A stretch of DNA of 64,000 nt from Pontibacter burrus. GTDB lineage: Bacteria; Bacteroidota; Bacteroidia; Cytophagales; Hymenobacteraceae. Below the pieces are notes generated by a model. It was not told the DNA's origin. It saw only the letters and a list, made by a program, of their open reading frames with translations, and did no database searches. Numbering within the stretch: position 1 is the stretch's first letter; every line of letters starts with the position of its first letter. A program made the translations under genes and the position numbers. Positions 60,551-64,000 of this stretch are shown in pieces. The stretch covers positions 62,001 to 126,000 of the forward strand of contig NZ_JAAGWD010000002.1 in NCBI RefSeq assembly GCF_010686685.1, given 5' to 3'.

Positions 60551-60581
60551 TCTCATTAACGTAAATAGTCACTGAAAGATT

Positions 60582-60842
60582 TTAATTCAGGTACAAAGTA
60601 TATAACTCAAACCGATGAGAAGCAAAGCTCCAGTGCGAAGATGAAGGGTGAATTTCAACACCATCCTCATCCATCAGTGTAATGGCAAAACCATCTCCCT
60701 GGTTCATAGGTTCAGTAAAATGCTTAACCGGGTAAACTCTACCTTCTTCTACCCATTCGTCTGGTTCAAATGCAGGTAACGAGGCATCTATGCATTTGGC
60801 ATAAACTGCCATATAGCTCGGAGGTACAAATAAATTAACCAT
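60582..60842 (-). CDS. Small hypothetical protein
   Basis: 86 residues, acidic, no signal peptide. MVNLFVPPSYMAVYAKCIDASLPAFEPDEWVEEGRVY... with a beta-rich C-terminal half (FAITLMDEDGVEIHPSSS). No domain recognised. It has its own terminator. The 400 bp upstream (60843-61242) contains no CTATAG motif and no gene. Confidence 0.6.
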   Translation of the reverse strand: MVNLFVPPSYMAVYAKCIDASLPAFEPDEWVEEGRVYPVKHFTEPMNQGDGFAITLMDEDGVEIHPSSSHWSFASHRFELYTLYLN

Positions 60843-61242
60843 ATCAATTCAACTTCAAAGTCAGTTAAATAATTCCGCTGCTGTAGCATCCGTTTAAAAT
60901 CGGAAGGCAGCTGTTAAAGGATGTGCAAATATTATGCCTCAACAAAAGAGCGTCTATTTACCTGAATGAAACGGCTCTCCTGACTGCAATCGGGCAATTA
61001 GTAGTGTAATATAGGACATAGAATTTTACGAAGCAAGAGCACCCCTGAAAAGCTCGGTGGCAATAGTAATTTGTTTTAAACCAATCTGTTAAGTATTTTC
61101 ATATGTTAATGCTTAACCAAATGAGAGCCAGCTTAATCCAATTCACTTCTCAAACAACAAAATTAAAGGCAGCCATTTTGGCCGGTAGTGCGTAGTTAAA
61201 AAGTCCTGTAGTTTAAGATCATAAGCAATTCAGCCATTCTCT
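60843..61242. other. 400-bp gene-free divergent spacer
   Basis: Lies between a minus-strand small gene and the plus-strand MBL-fold gene. Moderately AT rich, no terminator, no repeat of the families listed and, unlike most spacers here, no CTATAG. Presumed to hold two divergent promoters; I could not place them with confidence. Confidence 0.4.
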
Positions 61243-62322
61243 ATGGAAACAACAGCAAATCATAACCGCGACGGCAGAAAACATACATTTCCGGTAGCTC
61301 CGGGGGTGTGGGGCCTCAAAACTATATTCGTGAACCTTTACTTTGTGGCCGAGCCTGATGGTTCCTGGGTTTTGGTTGATACAGGAGTTTACGGAGCCGC
61401 CGCTAAAATCAGGGAGGCTGCTGCTGAGTTATTTGGACCACAAACCAGACCCCGCGCAATTCTGCTTACGCATGGCCACTTTGACCACATCGGGGCTGTA
61501 AAAGAGCTGGCGACAGAGTGGGATGTACCGGTTTATGCGCATCCGCTGGAACTGCCATACCTGACGGGTCGCTCCAGTTATCCGCCACCAGACCCAAGCG
61601 TGGGCGGTGGTGGTATGGCGTATATGTCGTTTCTGTACCCAAAAAAACCGATTAACATAACCAGCCATGTAGAATTGTTGCCAGAGGATGGCTCTGTACC
61701 CGGACTGCCGGACTGGCATTGGCTGCATACTCCGGGGCATACTGCAGGGCATGTTTCCTTTTTTAGGGAAAGTGACCGCGTGCTGCTGGCCGGAGATGCC
61801 TTTATTACCCGCCACGGCGAATCTGTGATGGCTGTCATGACCCAGAAAAAGCACGTGTACGGCCCGCCAAAATATTACACAACCGATTGGGCAGAAGCTT
61901 TTAGATCGGTAGAAAAACTAACAGACCTGCGTCCGGCGGTGGCCGCAACTGGGCACGGAATGCCAATGCGTGGGCCAAATATGCTGTTTCAGTTAGAAGA
62001 TCTGGTCCGTAATTTCTGGACGGTAGCCGTGCCGGAGCATGGCCGCTACGTGCAGGCGCCCGCCATAACCGACGAAGCAGGAGTGGTATCGGTGCCACCA
62101 GCGGTAAGCAATCCTGTGCCTAAAGTACTGCTGGCCGCAGGAGTAGTGGCACTGGCAGGCGCTGCTGTACTTGCCATGCGCAACAAGAACGACAAAAGAA
62201 GTACTGAAAGGACACAAGGGGCTGGAAGACCGTTTTCACACAACAGGCCACTGAGTGATAACCCGCCAACTACAGATACCAACCAGGACGAAATGCAGGA
62301 GGTAACCAATAATTACCCATAA
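61243..62322 (+). CDS. MBL-fold metallohydrolase with C-terminal TM helix
   Basis: 359 residues. Metallo-beta-lactamase domain about 20-255 with the motif LTHGHFDHIG (H-x-H-x-D-H), TPGHTAGH, the metal-bridging Asp in LLAGDAF and the final His in TGHGMPMRG. A single TM helix near 290-309 (KVLLAAGVVALAGAAVLAM) is followed by a hydrophilic tail (SHNRPLSDNPPTTD), so it is probably a tail-anchored membrane protein with a cytosolic enzyme domain. Substrate unknown. A bidirectional terminator overlaps the end of the gene. Confidence 0.9.
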   Translation: METTANHNRDGRKHTFPVAPGVWGLKTIFVNLYFVAEPDGSWVLVDTGVYGAAAKIREAAAELFGPQTRPRAILLTHGHFDHIGAVKELATEWDVPVYAHPLELPYLTGRSSYPPPDPSVGGGGMAYMSFLYPKKPINITSHVELLPEDGSVPGLPDWHWLHTPGHTAGHVSFFRESDRVLLAGDAFITRHGESVMAVMTQKKHVYGPPKYYTTDWAEAFRSVEKLTDLRPAVAATGHGMPMRGPNMLFQLEDLVRNFWTVAVPEHGRYVQAPAITDEAGVVSVPPAVSNPVPKVLLAAGVVALAGAAVLAMRNKNDKRSTERTQGAGRPFSHNRPLSDNPPTTDTNQDEMQEVTNNYP

Positions 62323-62370
62323 CTATAAAAGAAAAGACCAGCTGTGAGGCTGGTCTTTTCTTTTATAGTT
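62321..62370. terminator. Bidirectional terminator with AACTATAAAAGAAA arms
   Basis: Perfect 22-bp stem (62321-62342 with 62349-62370), outer arms AACTATAAAAGAAAAG and CTTTTCTTTTATAGTT, 6-nt loop, between convergent genes. It shares its outer design with 2304-2360. Confidence 0.9.
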
Positions 62371-62381
62371 AAATGTTATAG

Positions 62382-62564
62382 TTACTTGGATGATTTTCTG
62401 CCGGAGCCGCTTTTTTTACCACCGCCATCTTGTTTGTTAACAGTAGCCCAGGCTCTTTTCTCTGCTTCGTTGTGGCTTACACCGCGTTTTTCATAACTGT
62501 CTTCTATGTGTTCAGCCTGACGCTTCTGCTTATCGGTGTAGGCTGATTTATCTCCTTGTGCCAT
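62382..62564 (-). CDS. Small Lys/Gly-rich protein of the plasmid-stabilization-like family
   Basis: 60 residues, very hydrophilic: MAQGDKSAYTDKQKRQAEH, then EKRGVSHNEAEKRAWATVNK and a GGGKKSGSGRKSSK tail. The EAEKRAWATVNK segment is shared by small proteins in many phyla that databases call plasmid stabilization proteins; their function is not established and this copy is chromosomal, with no toxin partner. It lies upstream of the PAS kinase gene's end. Confidence 0.75.
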   Translation of the reverse strand: MAQGDKSAYTDKQKRQAEHIEDSYEKRGVSHNEAEKRAWATVNKQDGGGKKSGSGRKSSK

Positions 62565-62641
62565 AGTTTCCTTGTTTATAGTTTGTAAGATACTACTTAC
62601 TTATACGGCTGCTATGGTTAAAAGGGGAGAAGGGGGTATTG

Positions 62642-63781
62642 CTAAAACCTGAAGAAGATGTTAAAAGTGGTGCCTTTGTCAACTTCGCTCTCTACCTCTA
62701 TGCGGTCGCCGTTGTTTTCCAGTATCCGTTTTACAATGTACAGACCAAGTCCTGAACCCTCTACGTGTGTGTGCATGCGCTTATACATCGTAAATATCTT
62801 GCTTTTCTGGGTTGCGGTAAGCCCAAGTCCGTTGTCGGCAATAGATAGCTTTAGTAAACCCGGTTCTGCCATACCGGCAGTTATTTTAATTTCAGGCCTT
62901 CTGTCTGGTGCTGCATACTTCAGGGCATTAGACATGAGGTTGTAAAGTACACTGCGCAGGTTTTTTCGTGAATAATGCTCCAGCGTATATTCATCCAGAT
63001 CAACCGATATCTGGGCATTACTTTTCTGTATCTGCTCCGAAAGGTTCTCTAAGATCTCATCTATCAGCTCGTGAATAATAACCGGTTCTCTTCCTGTCAC
63101 ACCACTCTGCAGCCGGACAATGTCAGACAGGTCATCGATTACACTTTTAAGCCTTGTTATAGAGTTTGAAATACGGTCCAGTACTGCTATATGCTGGTTT
63201 GGCCCCAGGTCATCTTTCAGCACCTCCACAAGTCCTTCCAGGTTTATAACAGGCGACTTCAGGTCATGTGATGCGGTGTAGATAAAATTATCCAGGTCGG
63301 TGTTTATGCGTTGCAGCTCCCTGTTCTTAAACATGAGCTCTTCGTTCTTGCGGCGCTCTGAAAGGTCTCTGGTAACTTTTGCAAAACCAATGTGGTGCCC
63401 TGAGCGGTCGTACACAGCCGTGATCACGACATTTGCCCAGATGCGGGTACCATCTTTACGTACACGCCAGCCTTCATCCTCAAAGCGCCCTTTTAATTTG
63501 GCCTGGGTAAGTTCATATTGCGGGAAATCACTATCCAGTGCATCCTGTGTGTAAAATGTAGAGAAGTGCTTGCCGATAATCTCATCAGCTTTATACCCTT
63601 TTATACGCTCGGCACCCAGGTTCCAGGTAACAATATTACCCTGCGTATCGAGCATAAAAATTGCATAGTCCTTTATACCTTCAATAATCAGTCTGTAGAG
63701 TTCCTGGCTCTGAAACATCTTGTTTTTAGTGGCGGAAGGTTTTATAGTTCCGTCGTTATTAAGGTTGTTAGTCTTGGTCAT
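62642..63781 (-). CDS. PAS-domain soluble histidine kinase
   Basis: 379 residues, no TM helix. PAS domain about 25-145 (IIEGIKDYAIFMLDTQGNIVTWN, quoted in part), HisKA with TASHDLKSPVINLEGL (His about residue 171), and an ATPase domain with NLMSNALKYA, DNGLGLT and GSGLGLYIVKRILE. It probably senses a cytosolic ligand or redox state through PAS. No response regulator gene lies next to it; orphan. Confidence 0.92.
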   Translation of the reverse strand: MTKTNNLNNDGTIKPSATKNKMFQSQELYRLIIEGIKDYAIFMLDTQGNIVTWNLGAERIKGYKADEIIGKHFSTFYTQDALDSDFPQYELTQAKLKGRFEDEGWRVRKDGTRIWANVVITAVYDRSGHHIGFAKVTRDLSERRKNEELMFKNRELQRINTDLDNFIYTASHDLKSPVINLEGLVEVLKDDLGPNQHIAVLDRISNSITRLKSVIDDLSDIVRLQSGVTGREPVIIHELIDEILENLSEQIQKSNAQISVDLDEYTLEHYSRKNLRSVLYNLMSNALKYAAPDRRPEIKITAGMAEPGLLKLSIADNGLGLTATQKSKIFTMYKRMHTHVEGSGLGLYIVKRILENNGDRIEVESEVDKGTTFNIFFRF

Positions 63782-63971
63782 TTTCAGAGGCGAACCGGGG
63801 AAAGCGGCTTACGAAAAATTATAGTGTTTTAAATAAGCTGTAAGAACGAATTTATAGTTTATATCATCGAATTACAAACCATATATAGTCTCTGCTATAC
63901 TTAAGTAAGCCCGCTAAGGTTTAACATTCCTATGAAAATTGTACCGTTTATAGTTTGCCGGCACAATTCCG

Positions 63972-63979
63972 TAACTTTG
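63972..63979 (+). promoter_or_regulatory. -7 box at the right window edge
   Basis: TAACTTTG (TAnnTTTG) with TTTG 18 nt upstream (63951-63954 region, in GTTTGCC). An ATG at 63984 (MVTLR...) begins 5 bp after it; either that gene is nearly leaderless or its start lies beyond the window. Confidence 0.45.
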
Positions 63980-64000
63980 CGGTATGGTTACATTAAGGCA

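Larger units (their letters stand above)
1..64000. repeat. Highly iterated palindrome CTATAG (mostly AACTATAGTT)
   Basis: CTATAG and its extended form AACTATAGTT recur across the window in genes of both strands and in spacers. In the sbcC CDS alone I count 11 in 3648 bp, and nine between 58496 and 59311, against about one per 4 kb by chance. In genes it is read as T-I-V/A or N-Y-S codons, so it is a DNA-level signal. Exceptions are the curlin genes (none in either CDS), 22830-23499, 60843-61242 and 38716-40749 (few). Confidence 0.85.

Noticed and set aside
63984..64000. Start of a new gene MVTLR at the right edge
   Set aside because: Only five codons visible and the ATG is almost at the predicted transcript start; noted with the promoter instead.

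Overview
The window comes from a Bacteroidota chromosome, most likely a Pontibacter-like member of the Hymenobacteraceae (Cytophagales). The grounds are a TonB receptor/DUF4249 pair, about 800-residue FtsX-type permeases, a Bacteroidota-type curli locus, secreted amidohydrolases with TolB-like propellers, start codons mostly lacking Shine-Dalgarno sequences, and several TTTG-N20-TAnnTTTG promoters of the Bacteroidota housekeeping type. The genus is inferred. No rRNA, tRNA, phage, insertion sequence or CRISPR array was seen. A striking background signal is the palindrome CTATAG, usually AACTATAGTT, scattered through genes and spacers on a scale like the highly iterated palindromes of cyanobacteria.

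Layout. 1-2.3 kb: 3' part of sppA and a purine nucleoside phosphorylase. 2.4-7.6 kb (minus): DUF4249 lipoprotein, TonB receptor, M61 peptidase. 7.8-17.9 kb: a MacAB-like efflux system (two FtsX permeases, ATPase, HlyD adaptor) divergent from a sigma-54-dependent response regulator and its histidine kinase; the spacer holds two matched activator sites and a near-consensus -24/-12 promoter facing the efflux operon. 18.0-19.7 kb: MutS-like ATPase and thioredoxin. 19.9-25.8 kb: curli secretion genes csgE, csgF, csgG, a 1.1-kb AT-rich spacer, a very long acidic curlin, a second curlin and a CsgH-like chaperone. 26-40.7 kb: PD40 lipoprotein, MFS transporter, HNH protein, DUF6687 protein, universal stress protein, two lipoproteins sharing a Cys-rich tail (one a thermonuclease), a TPR histidine kinase, a propeller-amidohydrolase and a low-GC lipoprotein.

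40.8-46.5 kb: sbcC and sbcD, separated by an unrelated secreted-protein gene and a dispersed repeat. 46.6-52.6 kb: a sulfur/oxidative stress neighbourhood (persulfide dioxygenase-rhodanese fusion, rhodanese lipoprotein, ArsR-family regulator with its own operator, catalase, YeiH-family exporter). 52.7-58.5 kb: Omp85-like barrel protein and two amidohydrolase-fold genes, in which some domains have lost the metal-binding HxH. 58.5-59.3 kb: a gene-free mosaic of dispersed repeats. 59.3-64 kb: peptidase E, small hypotheticals, a metallo-beta-lactamase-fold protein and a PAS histidine kinase.

How it fits together: two parts look like self-contained circuits. One is the two-component/sigma-54/efflux-pump module at 7.8-17.9 kb, the other the curli amyloid module at 19.9-25.8 kb, which lacks csgD and csgC but has a CsgH-like protein. 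The most unusual items are the CTATAG palindrome load, the charge-blocked 33-strand curlin, and the operator architecture of the efflux and ArsR loci.
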